32,545 nucleotides of DNA. Source: an uncultured Ruminococcus sp. GTDB lineage: Bacteria > Bacillota > Clostridia > Oscillospirales > Ruminococcaceae. The stretch covers positions 1-32,545 of the forward strand of contig CAADWP010000009.1 of NCBI GenBank assembly GCA_900752785.1, given 5' to 3'. Below, in pieces: positions 8,611 through 16,742 of this stretch; position 1 is the first letter of the stretch; each line of letters opens with the position of its first letter. The translations under genes were made by a program, and so were the position numbers. Under the pieces are notes generated by a model. That model saw only the letters and a program-made list of their open reading frames with translations, searched no databases and had not been told where the DNA came from.

Positions 8611-8724
8611 ATGAAAGTCAGACCTTCAGTAAAACCTATTTGCGAAAAATGCAAGGTTATCAAACGTAAGGGCAGAATCATGGTAATCTGCGAAAACCCA
8701 AAGCATAAGCAGCGTCAGGGTTGA
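8611..8724 (+). CDS. rpmJ: 50S ribosomal protein L36, zinc-binding type
   Basis: The gene codes for only 37 residues: [20 protein letters not shown], then [17 protein letters not shown]. The pattern C-x2-C-x12-C-x4-H is the zinc ribbon of the C+ form of L36, which binds 23S rRNA late in assembly. AAAGGAGGT (8596-8604) precedes the ATG. The length is exactly that of the family. It is placed between infA and rpsM as in most bacteria. Confidence 0.97.
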   Translation: MKVRPSVKPICEKCKVIKRKGRIMVICENPKHKQRQG

Positions 8725-8757
8725 TATCCGACGCATTAATGGAGGTGCAAATAAAAT

Positions 8758-9126
8758 ATGGCAAGAATAGCCGGAGTTGACCTTCCCAAGAATAAGAGGA
8801 TCGAGATCGGTCTCACTTATATCTACGGAATCGGTCGTCAGACAGCAACAAATATTCTCGAAGCAACAGGCGTAAATCCCGATGTAAGAGTTAAAGATCT
8901 TGCTGAGGAGGATGTAGCTAAGCTTCGTGATTACATTGATGCAAACTACACAGTAGAGGGTGACCTCCGCCGTGAGGTTGCTCTTAATATCAAGAGACTT
9001 GTTGAAATAGGCTGCTACAGAGGCGTTCGTCACAGAAAGGGTCTCCCTGTAAGAGGACAGAGAACAAAGACAAACGCAAGAACTCGCAAGGGACCTGTTA
9101 AGACTATTGCAAACAAGAAGAAGTAA
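8758..9126 (+). CDS. rpsM: 30S ribosomal protein S13
   Basis: S13 lies at the top of the small-subunit head and contacts the P-site tRNA and the large subunit. The 122-residue protein begins [20 protein letters not shown], has the helix-hairpin-helix-like [19 protein letters not shown], and the basic C-terminal [20 protein letters not shown]. It ends in a KKK tail. GGAGGTG at 8741-8747 sets the start. It leads the rpsM-rpsK-rpsD-rpoA-rplQ alpha-operon part. Confidence 0.98.
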   Translation: MARIAGVDLPKNKRIEIGLTYIYGIGRQTATNILEATGVNPDVRVKDLAEEDVAKLRDYIDANYTVEGDLRREVALNIKRLVEIGCYRGVRHRKGLPVRGQRTKTNARTRKGPVKTIANKKK

Positions 9127-9140
9127 GGAGGTTATGAGCT

Positions 9141-9545
9141 TTGGCACAGCAGAAGGGTAAAAAGGTTACTACGGTCAGAAGACGTAGAGAACGTAAGAAC
9201 ATCGAAAGCGGCGCAGTTCATATTCAGTCCACTTTCAATAATACAATCGTAACTATCACAGATACTGCCGGAAACGCAATTTCTTGGGCAAGCGCAGGAG
9301 AGCTCGGCTTCAGAGGCTCAAAGAAGTCTACTCCTTTCGCAGCTCAGACGGCTGCTGAAACAGCAGCTAAGGCTGCAATGGAGCACGGTCTCAAGAACGT
9401 AGAGGTTTACGTTAAGGGACCCGGCGCAGGTCGTGAGGCTGCTATCAGAGCGCTTCAGACAGTTGGTCTTGAGGTTAAAATGATAAAGGACGTTACTCCT
9501 ATTCCTCACAATGGATGCCGTCCGCCTAAAAGACGTCGTGTCTGA
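9141..9545 (+). CDS. rpsK: 30S ribosomal protein S11 (TTG start)
   Basis: S11 lies on the platform of the small subunit near the mRNA exit and contacts the Shine-Dalgarno helix region. The 134-residue product has the family motifs [53 protein letters not shown] and the basic end [13 protein letters not shown]. The start is TTG, with AAGGAGG at 9125-9131 and a 9-base spacer. An ATG at 9134 is in another frame, only two bases from that site, and stops after eight codons. Confidence 0.96.
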   Translation: MAQQKGKKVTTVRRRRERKNIESGAVHIQSTFNNTIVTITDTAGNAISWASAGELGFRGSKKSTPFAAQTAAETAAKAAMEHGLKNVEVYVKGPGAGREAAIRALQTVGLEVKMIKDVTPIPHNGCRPPKRRRV

Positions 9546-9566
9546 TCAAACAGGAGGTGTTTTAAA

Positions 9567-10166
9567 ATGGCAGTACAGAAAGAACCAATTCTTAAAAAGT
9601 GCAGATATCTGGGAATCAGCCCCGCTGTAATGGGCGTTTCAAAGAAAGAATCTATCAGATTCAAGAATGCAAACAACAGAAAGAAGATCTCCGAATATGG
9701 CTTGCAGCTCAAGGAAAAGCAGAAGCTGAAGTTCATCTACGGCGTTCTTGAAAAGCAGTTCTATCACTACTTTGAGATCGCTTCAAAAATGGAGGGCAAG
9801 ACCGGTGATAACCTTATCACCTGCCTCGAAACAAGACTTGACAGTGTTGTTTACAGAATGGGTCTCGCTCTTACAAGACGTGAAGCAAGACAGCTTGTTG
9901 TTCACAGCCACTATACTGTAAACGGCAAAAAGGTAAATATTCCTTCCTATAGAGTTAAGGTCGGCGATGTTATCGCTCTCCGTGAAAAGGACAGAACTTC
10001 CGATAAGTTCAAGGCTACGGTCGAAGAAACTAAGGACAGACTCGTTCCCGTTTGGCTCAATGCTAATAAGAACGACTTCTCCGCAACTGTAAGCCGCCTT
10101 CCCGGTGCAGAGGATATTGATTACGAGGTAGCGACACACCTCATCGTCGAGCTGTACTCCAAGTAA
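9567..10166 (+). CDS. rpsD: 30S ribosomal protein S4
   Basis: S4 is a primary 16S rRNA binder that starts assembly of the 5' domain; in several bacteria it also represses its own operon. The 199-residue protein has EKQKLKFIYGVLEKQF, the S4 RNA-binding domain CLETRLDSVVYRMGLALTRR with EARQLVVHSHYTVNGKKVNI, and a C-terminal VELYSK. It has one Cys at the N-terminal end, so it is not the four-Cys zinc form. Its place between rpsK and rpoA is typical of Clostridia; in Bacillus rpsD is elsewhere. CAGGAGGTG precedes the ATG. Confidence 0.97.
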   Translation: MAVQKEPILKKCRYLGISPAVMGVSKKESIRFKNANNRKKISEYGLQLKEKQKLKFIYGVLEKQFYHYFEIASKMEGKTGDNLITCLETRLDSVVYRMGLALTRREARQLVVHSHYTVNGKKVNIPSYRVKVGDVIALREKDRTSDKFKATVEETKDRLVPVWLNANKNDFSATVSRLPGAEDIDYEVATHLIVELYSK

Positions 10167-10232
10167 TCCGTACAGGTATTTTGAGGAGTCAGAACTTAAA
10201 AATAACAGTTATTGCGAAATAGGAGGGTTTTT

Positions 10233-11198
10233 ATGCTGGAAAAAATTAATAAGCCTGATATTGATATTGTCGAGCTTAAAAGTGACGGCAAATACGGCAA
10301 ATTCGTTTTAGCACCGCTGGAGCGTGGATACGGTATTACACTTGGAAACAGTCTCAGGCGTGTGCTGCTCTCCTCACTTCCGGGTGTGGCTGTAACGTCG
10401 GTAAAGCTTTCGGGCAAGGACGGTACAGTCCATCACGAGTTATCAACGATCCCGGGTGTAAAAGAGGATGTTACCGAAATCATCCTCAGCATTAAGGGAC
10501 TGACTGCAAAGCTTTACGGAGAAGGACCAAAGACAGTTTATATCGAGGCAGAGGGCGAATGTGAAATTACTGCCGGAGATATAAAAACAGACTCTGAGGT
10601 TAATATTCTTGATCCCGGGATGCATATCGCTACGCTGGGCAAGGATGCAAAGCTTTATATGGAGATCACTATTGACAGAGGAAGAGGATATGTTTCCGCA
10701 GAACGCAATAAAAAACAGGTGAATCTCCCTGTTGATGTGATCGCTGTAGACAGTATTTATACTCCCGTTCTTAAAGTAAATTATACTGTAGAGGATACGC
10801 GTCTGGGACAGGTAACCGATTACGATAAGCTTACTATCGAGGTATGGACCGACGGTACTATCTCCGCTAAGGAAGCTCTTTCGCAGGCGGCAAACCTTCT
10901 CGGCGAGCATCTGAAGCTGTTTATCGACCTCTCCGAAGAAGCAGGTCTTGCCGAGGTTCTCGTTGAAAAGGACGAAAAGGGTAAAGAAAAAATACTCGAA
11001 ATGACTATCGAGGATCTTGACCTTTCGGTACGTTCGTTCAATTGTCTTAAACGTGCCGGAATAAATACCGTGGATGACTTGATCAACAAGTCTGAGGAAG
11101 AAATGATGAAGGTTAGAAACCTTGGAAAGAAATCCTTTGACGAGGTTAAGGAGAAGCTCCAGTCACTTGGCTTCGACCTTTCCTCTGAGGAGGAATAA
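10233..11198 (+). CDS. rpoA: DNA-directed RNA polymerase subunit alpha
   Basis: Alpha forms the dimer scaffold of RNA polymerase and contacts UP elements and activators through its C-terminal domain. The product is 321 residues. The N-terminal domain has [20 protein letters not shown] and the [20 protein letters not shown] segment; the C-terminal domain has [20 protein letters not shown] and [15 protein letters not shown]. The start is the ATG at 10233, after AGGAGG (10221-10226); an in-frame TTG at 10212 would put that site inside the coding sequence. The 66-base gap before it has no clear promoter. Confidence 0.97.
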   Translation: MLEKINKPDIDIVELKSDGKYGKFVLAPLERGYGITLGNSLRRVLLSSLPGVAVTSVKLSGKDGTVHHELSTIPGVKEDVTEIILSIKGLTAKLYGEGPKTVYIEAEGECEITAGDIKTDSEVNILDPGMHIATLGKDAKLYMEITIDRGRGYVSAERNKKQVNLPVDVIAVDSIYTPVLKVNYTVEDTRLGQVTDYDKLTIEVWTDGTISAKEALSQAANLLGEHLKLFIDLSEEAGLAEVLVEKDEKGKEKILEMTIEDLDLSVRSFNCLKRAGINTVDDLINKSEEEMMKVRNLGKKSFDEVKEKLQSLGFDLSSEEE

Positions 11199-11247
11199 AT
11201 CATATAATGTGCGGCAAGCGCACTGAAACGAAAAGGAGTGAATTACA

Positions 11248-11589
11248 ATGCCGGGTACAAGAAAGCTGGGCAGAACAACTGACCATAGAAGGGCTATGCT
11301 CAGAGGCATGGTAACTTTCCTTCTCGAAAACGGTCAGATCGAAACTACCGTAACGAGAGCTAAGGAAGTTCGTGCTGTTGCAGAAAAGATGATTACTATC
11401 GGTAAAAATGATGATCTGCACTCCAAGCGTCAGGTTTTTGCATACGTAACAAAGGAATCCGTTGCAAAGAAGCTTTTCGACGAGATTGCACCTAAGTATG
11501 CTGATAAAAATGGCGGCTATACCCAGATCGTAAAGATCGGTCCCCGCCGCGGTGACGCTGCTGAAATGGCTATAATCAAGCTTGTTTAA
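11248..11589 (+). CDS. rplQ: 50S ribosomal protein L17
   Basis: L17 lies near the peptide exit of the large subunit. The 113-residue protein starts [20 protein letters not shown], has [18 protein letters not shown], and ends with [20 protein letters not shown]. The length is normal for bacteria. AAAGGAGTG precedes the ATG. It is the last gene of the ribosomal cluster and is followed by an intrinsic terminator. The 49-base gap to rpoA contains a small GTGCG/CGCAC hairpin (11209-11223) of unknown role. Confidence 0.98.
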   Translation: MPGTRKLGRTTDHRRAMLRGMVTFLLENGQIETTVTRAKEVRAVAEKMITIGKNDDLHSKRQVFAYVTKESVAKKLFDEIAPKYADKNGGYTQIVKIGPRRGDAAEMAIIKLV

Positions 11590-11596
11590 TCGCAGA

Positions 11597-11645
11597 TAAC
11601 ATATTGAAAGCGTTCTTCGATTCGGAGGACGCTTTTTATATGTTA
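11597..11645 (+). terminator. Intrinsic terminator of the ribosomal protein cluster
   Basis: An 11- to 12-bp stem (11607-11618 pairing with 11624-11635, two G-T pairs, 5-base loop GATTC) is followed by a T run at 11633-11637. It lies 17 bases after the rplQ stop. Outside this core, TAACATAT (11597-11604) is perfectly complementary to ATATGTTA (11638-11645), which could extend the hairpin. The lower stem would form only after the polymerase has passed the T run. Confidence 0.88.
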
Positions 11646-11750
11646 AAAGTCTGCTGAAGAAGCGTTTTGACTGTAAAATCCTGCGTATATTGCGATAGAG
11701 TCAAAGTTAACAGTGACCAAAAAGTAATGAGGGTTTTTTATGCGAAAGAC

Positions 11751-11779
11751 TTGCATTTTTTTTAGTGGGGTGTTATAAT
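11751..11779 (+). promoter_or_regulatory. Sigma-A-type promoter of the yicC-thiN operon
   Basis: TTGCAT (11751-11756) and TATAAT (11774-11779) are separated by 17 bases. A second TATAAT overlaps at 11779-11784. It lies 46 bases before the yicC start and after the rplQ terminator. No other convincing promoter is visible on this strand up to 25300, so it may drive the whole downstream unit; internal promoters cannot be excluded. Confidence 0.8.
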
Positions 11780-11825
11780 ATAATAGTATAGTTATACGGA
11801 AAAGAAAAAGAAGGAAGGCGATAAA

Positions 11826-12704
11826 TTGTTAAGAAGCATGACGGGATACGGACGGGCACAGAAAATTCTTAACGGACGCGACATTCTTATTGAGATACGT
11901 TCGGTTAATCATAGGTATTATGAATATACTTCAAGGATTCCGCGGGCATATGGTTATATTGATGAAAAGTTGAAGGCTCTGCTGAAAACTGTTATTTCAC
12001 GGGGAAAGGTAGAGGTTTCTGTAAATATTAACAACATAGAGGGCAGAGATACGGTGATTGCAGCGAATAAGGGAATTGCCGAAGGATATGTCGCCGCCCT
12101 CAGAGAGATCGGCTGCGAGCTTGGCCTTGACGATGACATTACGCTGTCTAATCTTATAAAGCTGCCGGATATTTTTAATGTTCAGAAGACCGCTGATGAC
12201 GAGGATCAGATCTGGGAGGATGTTTATCATACGGCATCGGAAGCCCTGGAGAGATTTGTAAAAATGCGCGAGGTTGAAGGCGAACGCCTTAAAGTCGATG
12301 TTATTGAAAAGGCTGACAGCATTATTAATGATGTTGCAATAGTCGAGGAGCTTTCTCCAAAGACTGTTGAAAATTATCGAAATCGTCTCAGCCAGAAGCT
12401 GACGGAGATACTTGAGGGCAGGGATATTGACGAGCAGAGAATACTTACCGAGGCTGCTGTATTTGCGGAAAAAATTGCCGTGGACGAGGAGACTGTTCGC
12501 CTTAGGAGTCATGTCGCACAGCTTAAAGGAATGCTTGACGCTGAGGAATCGGTGGGAAGAAAGCTTGACTTTATCGTTCAGGAAATGAACCGCGAGGTCA
12601 ATACGATCGGGTCAAAGGCTCAGGATCTTGATATCACGAAGCTTGTCGTGGATATGAAGGCGGAAATTGAAAAAATTCGTGAGCAGATCCAGAATATTGA
12701 GTAG
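11826..12704 (+). CDS. yicC: YicC family protein (putative endoribonuclease)
   Basis: The 292-residue protein opens MLRSMTGYGRA, the hallmark YicC start, followed by the RSVNHRYYEYTSRIPRAY segment and the C-terminal DUF1732-type part with GRKLDFIVQEMNREVNTIGS and KAQDLDI. E. coli YicC is described as an RNase that affects small-RNA turnover; the activity here is inferred from the family. The start is TTG at 11826, with AGGAAGG (11812-11818) and a 7-base spacer; an ATG at 11838 would lose the conserved MLRS. The acidic and coiled middle part is family-typical. remA follows after 7 bases. Confidence 0.93.
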   Translation: MLRSMTGYGRAQKILNGRDILIEIRSVNHRYYEYTSRIPRAYGYIDEKLKALLKTVISRGKVEVSVNINNIEGRDTVIAANKGIAEGYVAALREIGCELGLDDDITLSNLIKLPDIFNVQKTADDEDQIWEDVYHTASEALERFVKMREVEGERLKVDVIEKADSIINDVAIVEELSPKTVENYRNRLSQKLTEILEGRDIDEQRILTEAAVFAEKIAVDEETVRLRSHVAQLKGMLDAEESVGRKLDFIVQEMNREVNTIGSKAQDLDITKLVVDMKAEIEKIREQIQNIE

Positions 12705-12711
12705 GTGAAAT

Positions 12712-12972
12712 ATGAAGTTTATAAATATCGGTTACGGCAATATGATTTCTTCGGATAGAATCGTTGCCGTAGTGAGTCCTGAATCAGCTCCTATAAAGAG
12801 GCTTGTACAAGAGGCTCGTGACGGCGGTAATGCAGTGGACGCTACACATGGACGAAAGACGAGATCTGTAATAATAATGGACAGCGGACACGTAATTCTT
12901 TCGTCTCTGATAACTGAAACGCTTTCAACAAGAATAAATTCGCTTGGAGAGGATGAAGACGATGAGGAGTAA
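12712..12972 (+). CDS. remA: RemA/DUF370 family regulator
   Basis: The 86-residue protein begins [20 protein letters not shown] and has [20 protein letters not shown], the two blocks that define the DUF370 family. In Bacillus subtilis RemA is a DNA-binding activator of biofilm-matrix and osmoprotection genes; the targets here are unknown. Genes of this family next to gmk are common in Firmicutes. The C-terminal end is acidic (GEDEDDEE) and its codons overlap the gmk start by 11 bases. Confidence 0.93.
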   Translation: MKFINIGYGNMISSDRIVAVVSPESAPIKRLVQEARDGGNAVDATHGRKTRSVIIMDSGHVILSSLITETLSTRINSLGEDEDDEE

Positions 12973-13570
12973 AGGCAGGCTTATTGTATTTTCCGCGCCT
13001 TCCGGATGCGGTAAAGGTACGATGCTTGACGAAATACTTAAGGACGAGCATTTCTATCGTTCTGTTTCGGCAACCACGCGCGCTCCGCGCCCCGGTGAAG
13101 CCGAAGGAGTGAATTACTATTATATTTCCAAAGAGTCCTTTGAAAAAAAAGCGGAGGCAGGAGAATTTCTTGAACACGCCGAATACTGCGGAAATCGTTA
13201 CGGTACGCTTTTAAGCGAGGTCGACGGTCATCTTGAACAGGGATTGGACGTTATTCTCGAGATCGAGGTACAGGGAGCAATGAAGATCAGGGAGAAGCGT
13301 CAGGATGCAGTGTTTATATTTGTAGCTCCTCCGTCTGTGGGTGAATTGCGCCGCCGTCTTAATAAACGAGGTACAGAGGACGAGGAAACGATTGAAAAGA
13401 GAGTTTCCGAGGCTGCCGGAGAAATTGCTCAGGCAGAAAAATATGATTATGTTATTGTCAATGACGCTCTTGAGGACGCTGTAAGGGATTTCTTTGCGGT
13501 TATCCGTGCGGAAAAGCTTAAAGCGAAATTTTCGAGCGAACTTATAAATGAGGTGTTAAAAAATGCTTAG
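12962..13570 (+). CDS. gmk: Guanylate kinase
   Basis: Guanylate kinase phosphorylates GMP or dGMP to the diphosphate and is essential for GTP supply and ppGpp balance. The 202-residue product has the P-loop [10 protein letters not shown] (residues 11-20), the GMP-binding [20 protein letters not shown] region, EYCGNRYGT, and [15 protein letters not shown]. The ATG at 12962 is preferred; GGAGAGG (12946-12952) is 9 bases upstream, while an in-frame ATG at 12953 abuts it and a TTG at 12944 overlaps it. The start overlaps remA, and the stop overlaps rpoZ by 8 bases. Confidence 0.97.
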   Translation: MRSKGRLIVFSAPSGCGKGTMLDEILKDEHFYRSVSATTRAPRPGEAEGVNYYYISKESFEKKAEAGEFLEHAEYCGNRYGTLLSEVDGHLEQGLDVILEIEVQGAMKIREKRQDAVFIFVAPPSVGELRRRLNKRGTEDEETIEKRVSEAAGEIAQAEKYDYVIVNDALEDAVRDFFAVIRAEKLKAKFSSELINEVLKNA

Positions 13571-13772
13571 ACCGGCTGTAAATCAGATAATTTCAAAAAA
13601 TGAAAGCTGCTACTCGCTTGTTATCGCTGTAGCCAAGCGCGCAAGAGAAATTTCTCAGGAACTTTACGATAACAATCAGATACTTGACGAGAAGCCTGTT
13701 AAGACTGCCGTTGAGGAGATTGCGAGCGGTAAGTGCAAGATATTGAACGCTGCGCCTGTATCGGCTGAATAA
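13563..13772 (+). CDS. rpoZ: DNA-directed RNA polymerase subunit omega
   Basis: Omega binds and stabilises the beta' subunit. The 69-residue protein has the family core SCYSLVIAVAKRAREISQEL and KPVKTAVEEIASGKCKIL. The start overlaps the end of gmk by 8 bases with GAGG upstream, so it is probably translationally coupled. The gmk-rpoZ pairing is conserved across bacteria. In Bacillus coaBC follows rpoZ; here priA follows immediately, with the stop and the priA ATG adjacent. Confidence 0.95.
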   Translation: MLRPAVNQIISKNESCYSLVIAVAKRAREISQELYDNNQILDEKPVKTAVEEIASGKCKILNAAPVSAE

Positions 13773-16220
13773 ATGTCTCTTGCTGCGGAAATTGCCGTAA
13801 GCGGAACAGCGTATTCCTTTGATATGCTGTTTAGCTATTCCGTTCCTGAAAAGCTCCGGGAACGCATAAAATGCGGATGCAGAGTGCTTGTAAGCTTTGG
13901 CCGAAGCAACAGCCGCAGAATCGGAGTCGTTATGGGATTTTCGGATAATGACAATAAGCGTTTGAAGCCGATAATTTCTCTTGTTGACGACAGCCCCATG
14001 GTTTCGGAAGAGCTTTTGGAACTTGCACGCTGGCTTCATGAACAGACATTCTGTACCTATTTTGATGCGGTGAGAATAATGCTTCCGCCTGCAATGAGCG
14101 TTTCGGTCACGGAAAAATTTAACGCAGCAAAAAAACTTGAGCCGATTGACGGTCTCAGCACGGAAGCTGCCAAGCTTCTTGAAGATTTGAAATGCGTATC
14201 CGGCAGCAAGGAACTGAATGACATGATTTTCGCCTATATTGCCGAAAACGGCAGAATGGCAATCGACGAGCTTTGCGGCTGCGGAGCTATTGAAACGAAT
14301 AATGTTTTTCGTCAGTCTGTGGGGGATGCTTCTGTGAAAATGGTGCGTCTTACAGAAAATTACATCAATGCTCCGGATAGCTTTAAGCTTACGCCAAAGC
14401 AGAGGAAAGTCGCCGATTTTCTTGGTGAATTCGGTGCGTCTTCTGTAAAAGAGGCTGCTTATATGTGCGGAGTTACTACAGATGTAGTAAAAAGGTTGAC
14501 GTCACGCGGCGCTGCTGAAGAATATGAAGCAGAGGTTTTCCGCGGCGTTGACAGCGAATATGATGAACGAAGAAGACCCGAGGATATTGTTCTTTCGGTG
14601 GAACAGCAAAAAGCTCATGACGCGGTTTTGGCTCAGATATTTGAGAAAAAGCCGGGGGTATTTCTTCTGCGCGGAGTGACCGGAAGCGGCAAGACGTCAG
14701 TTTTTGAAAAGCTCATTTCAGACACCGTCAGAATGGGGCGGCAGGCTATTCTTCTGATTCCCGAGATAGGTCTGACTCCGCAGATGCTAAGACGTTTCAG
14801 GTCGCTTTTCGGCGAAAGAGTTGCCGTTATTCACAGCGGACTTTCTCAGGGACAGAGACTTGACGAATACAAACGAATAAAACAGGGCTGTGCGGATATT
14901 GTAATAGGTACAAGGAGTGCGGTATTTGCTCCATGTGATAATATAGGGCTTATAATTATGGACGAGGAGGGCGAACGCTCCTATAAGTCAGACAGCTCTC
15001 CCAGATATACCGCCGGTGACGCTGCCAAAAAACGCTGCGCTTATCATGGCGCAACACTGCTCCTTGCGTCGGCAACTCCGTCTATCGAAAGCTATTATCT
15101 CGCGGAAAAAGGCGTATACAGGCTTCTTGAAATGAAAGAACGTTACCGCAATGCGCCGCTTCCTGAAGTAACTATAATAGATATGGCTGCCGAACGCGAG
15201 AAAGGCAACACATCGGAGTTCAGCCGCTGTCTTGAGGATGAAATAAATCTGAATCTTAAAAACGGCGAGCAGACGATCCTGCTTCTTAACAGACGCGGAT
15301 ATCATACAATCATAAGCTGCTGTGATTGTTTTCAGCCGCTGTATTGCCCTAACTGTTCCGTACCGCTGACCTATCATAAGAAAAATGATAAACTCATGTG
15401 TCATTACTGCGGTTTTTCCGGAGATCGGGTTAAGGTTTGTCCATCATGCGGATCTGACAGGCTGAAAAGCATGGGCTTCGGTACTCAGAGGCTTGAGGAG
15501 GAGCTTGAAACGCTGTTTCCTTCGGCAAGAATCCTTAGAATGGACGCGGATACAGCTTTTTCACGTTACGCTTATGAGAAAAACTTTGCTGATTTCAGAG
15601 ACGGAAAGTATGATATTATGATCGGCACTCAGATGATCGGAAAAGGACTTGATTTTCCAAATGTTACCCTCGTTGGAGTACTGTCGGTAGATAAAGCTCT
15701 TTATGCCGGGGATTTTCGGAGTTATGAGCGGACATTTTCCCTAATAACTCAGGTCGTTGGCAGGGGCGGCAGAGGTCAGCGCCGCGGACGTGCGCTGCTT
15801 CAGACCTTTATGCCTGACCACTATATCATGAATCTTGCTGCAATGCAGGATTATGTCGGTTTCTACCGCGAGGAAATAGCCATACGCCGAGCTATGATTT
15901 TTCCCCCGCTATGCGATATGTGCGTTTTTGGTTTTGCTTCCGTCAATGAACAAGCGGTAAGAGACGGTGCAGATGCCGTTATCGCTCTGATGAACGATGA
16001 ATTAAAAAAGCTTCAGCCGAAAACTCCCGTTCGCGTTCTCGGACCTGTCAAGGCAATTTACGGCAGAATAGGCGGAAAGTTTCGCAGCCGAATTATTATA
16101 AAATGCAAGAACAACGCCGAAATACGCGGCTTTATAAGAAATATTCTTATTCTCGCCCCGAAGCTGAGAGAAATGAAAGATGTTACCCTTTATGCCGATA
16201 TGAACGGAGATATAAATTAA
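13773..16220 (+). CDS. priA: Primosomal protein N' (PriA helicase)
   Basis: PriA is the 3'-5' helicase that reloads the replisome at stalled forks. The 815-residue protein has an N-terminal DNA-binding part, Walker A GVTGSGKT (301-308), and a superfamily-2 core with ASATPSIES (432-440) and the late motif GTQMIGKGLDFP. The zinc module has eight Cys in four C-x2-C pairs (C516/C519, C525/C528, C543/C546, C556/C559). The Walker B box reads DEEG (397-400), while E. coli and B. subtilis PriA have DEEH; the late motif is VVGRGGRG instead of the usual GRAGR. The reading frame is intact. The ATG directly follows the rpoZ stop. Confidence 0.97.
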   Translation: MSLAAEIAVSGTAYSFDMLFSYSVPEKLRERIKCGCRVLVSFGRSNSRRIGVVMGFSDNDNKRLKPIISLVDDSPMVSEELLELARWLHEQTFCTYFDAVRIMLPPAMSVSVTEKFNAAKKLEPIDGLSTEAAKLLEDLKCVSGSKELNDMIFAYIAENGRMAIDELCGCGAIETNNVFRQSVGDASVKMVRLTENYINAPDSFKLTPKQRKVADFLGEFGASSVKEAAYMCGVTTDVVKRLTSRGAAEEYEAEVFRGVDSEYDERRRPEDIVLSVEQQKAHDAVLAQIFEKKPGVFLLRGVTGSGKTSVFEKLISDTVRMGRQAILLIPEIGLTPQMLRRFRSLFGERVAVIHSGLSQGQRLDEYKRIKQGCADIVIGTRSAVFAPCDNIGLIIMDEEGERSYKSDSSPRYTAGDAAKKRCAYHGATLLLASATPSIESYYLAEKGVYRLLEMKERYRNAPLPEVTIIDMAAEREKGNTSEFSRCLEDEINLNLKNGEQTILLLNRRGYHTIISCCDCFQPLYCPNCSVPLTYHKKNDKLMCHYCGFSGDRVKVCPSCGSDRLKSMGFGTQRLEEELETLFPSARILRMDADTAFSRYAYEKNFADFRDGKYDIMIGTQMIGKGLDFPNVTLVGVLSVDKALYAGDFRSYERTFSLITQVVGRGGRGQRRGRALLQTFMPDHYIMNLAAMQDYVGFYREEIAIRRAMIFPPLCDMCVFGFASVNEQAVRDGADAVIALMNDELKKLQPKTPVRVLGPVKAIYGRIGGKFRSRIIIKCKNNAEIRGFIRNILILAPKLREMKDVTLYADMNGDIN

Positions 16221-16276
16221 CATATTAAAATTTAAGGGAAATATTTACATACAATGAATAAAAAGGAAGGATAAAA

Positions 16277-16738
16277 ATGGCTATCAGAAGAATTTTAACA
16301 GATAAAGATGAAAGTCTTCATAAGGTTTGCAAGCCTGTTGAAAAGTTTGATAAAAAGCTTGCTGTTCTTTTAGACGATATGCATGAAACTCTTGATAAAG
16401 CTCAAGGACTTGGACTTGCGGCTCCTCAGGTTGGCATCTGCCGCAGAATATTTATTATGCATCTTGACGAAGGCTCGGTAGAAGCGATAAATCCCGAGAT
16501 CACAGTCCGTGAGGGCAGCCAGAGGGTTCAGGAGGGCTGCCTTTCATGTCCGAATGTATGGGGATATGTGACGCGTCCGATGAAGTGTCATCTAAAGGCA
16601 CAGGACAGATACGGCAACTGGTTTGAACGCGATTTCATTGAGCTGGGCGCGCAGTGTACCTGTCATGAAAACGATCATCTCGAGGGTCATGTTTTTACCG
16701 AGATCGTTGAGGAGTTTTTTGTTCCCGAGGAGGAATGA
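16277..16738 (+). CDS. def: Peptide deformylase
   Basis: Def removes the formyl group from nascent chains, before Map acts. The 153-residue protein has all three motifs: GLGLAAPQVG (44-53), EGCLS (86-90) and HENDH (130-134). The metal ligands are C88, H130 and H134, with E131 catalytic. The length and the EGCLS context fit the type 1 form better than the longer Gram-positive type 2 form. AAGGAAGG precedes the ATG. The 56-base gap to priA is AT-rich with no clear promoter. fmt starts 4 bases after the stop, and the pair def-fmt is widely conserved. Confidence 0.97.
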   Translation: MAIRRILTDKDESLHKVCKPVEKFDKKLAVLLDDMHETLDKAQGLGLAAPQVGICRRIFIMHLDEGSVEAINPEITVREGSQRVQEGCLSCPNVWGYVTRPMKCHLKAQDRYGNWFERDFIELGAQCTCHENDHLEGHVFTEIVEEFFVPEEE

Positions 16739-16742
16739 TATA

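Noticed and set aside
10212..10232. Extended rpoA start at TTG 10212
   Set aside because: The added codons contain the AGGAGG ribosome binding site of the ATG at 10233.
11667..11691. TTGACT...TATATT as a promoter
   Set aside because: The spacer is 13 bases, too short; the promoter at 11751-11779 is much better.
11666..11705. TTTGACT/AGTCAAA inverted repeat upstream of the yicC promoter
   Set aside because: Arms are only 7 bp with a 26-base loop; not distinguishable from chance without comparison.
11740..11778. Mini-ORF of 12 codons before yicC with GAGG upstream
   Set aside because: It covers the -35 and -10 elements of the promoter, so it would not be in the transcript.
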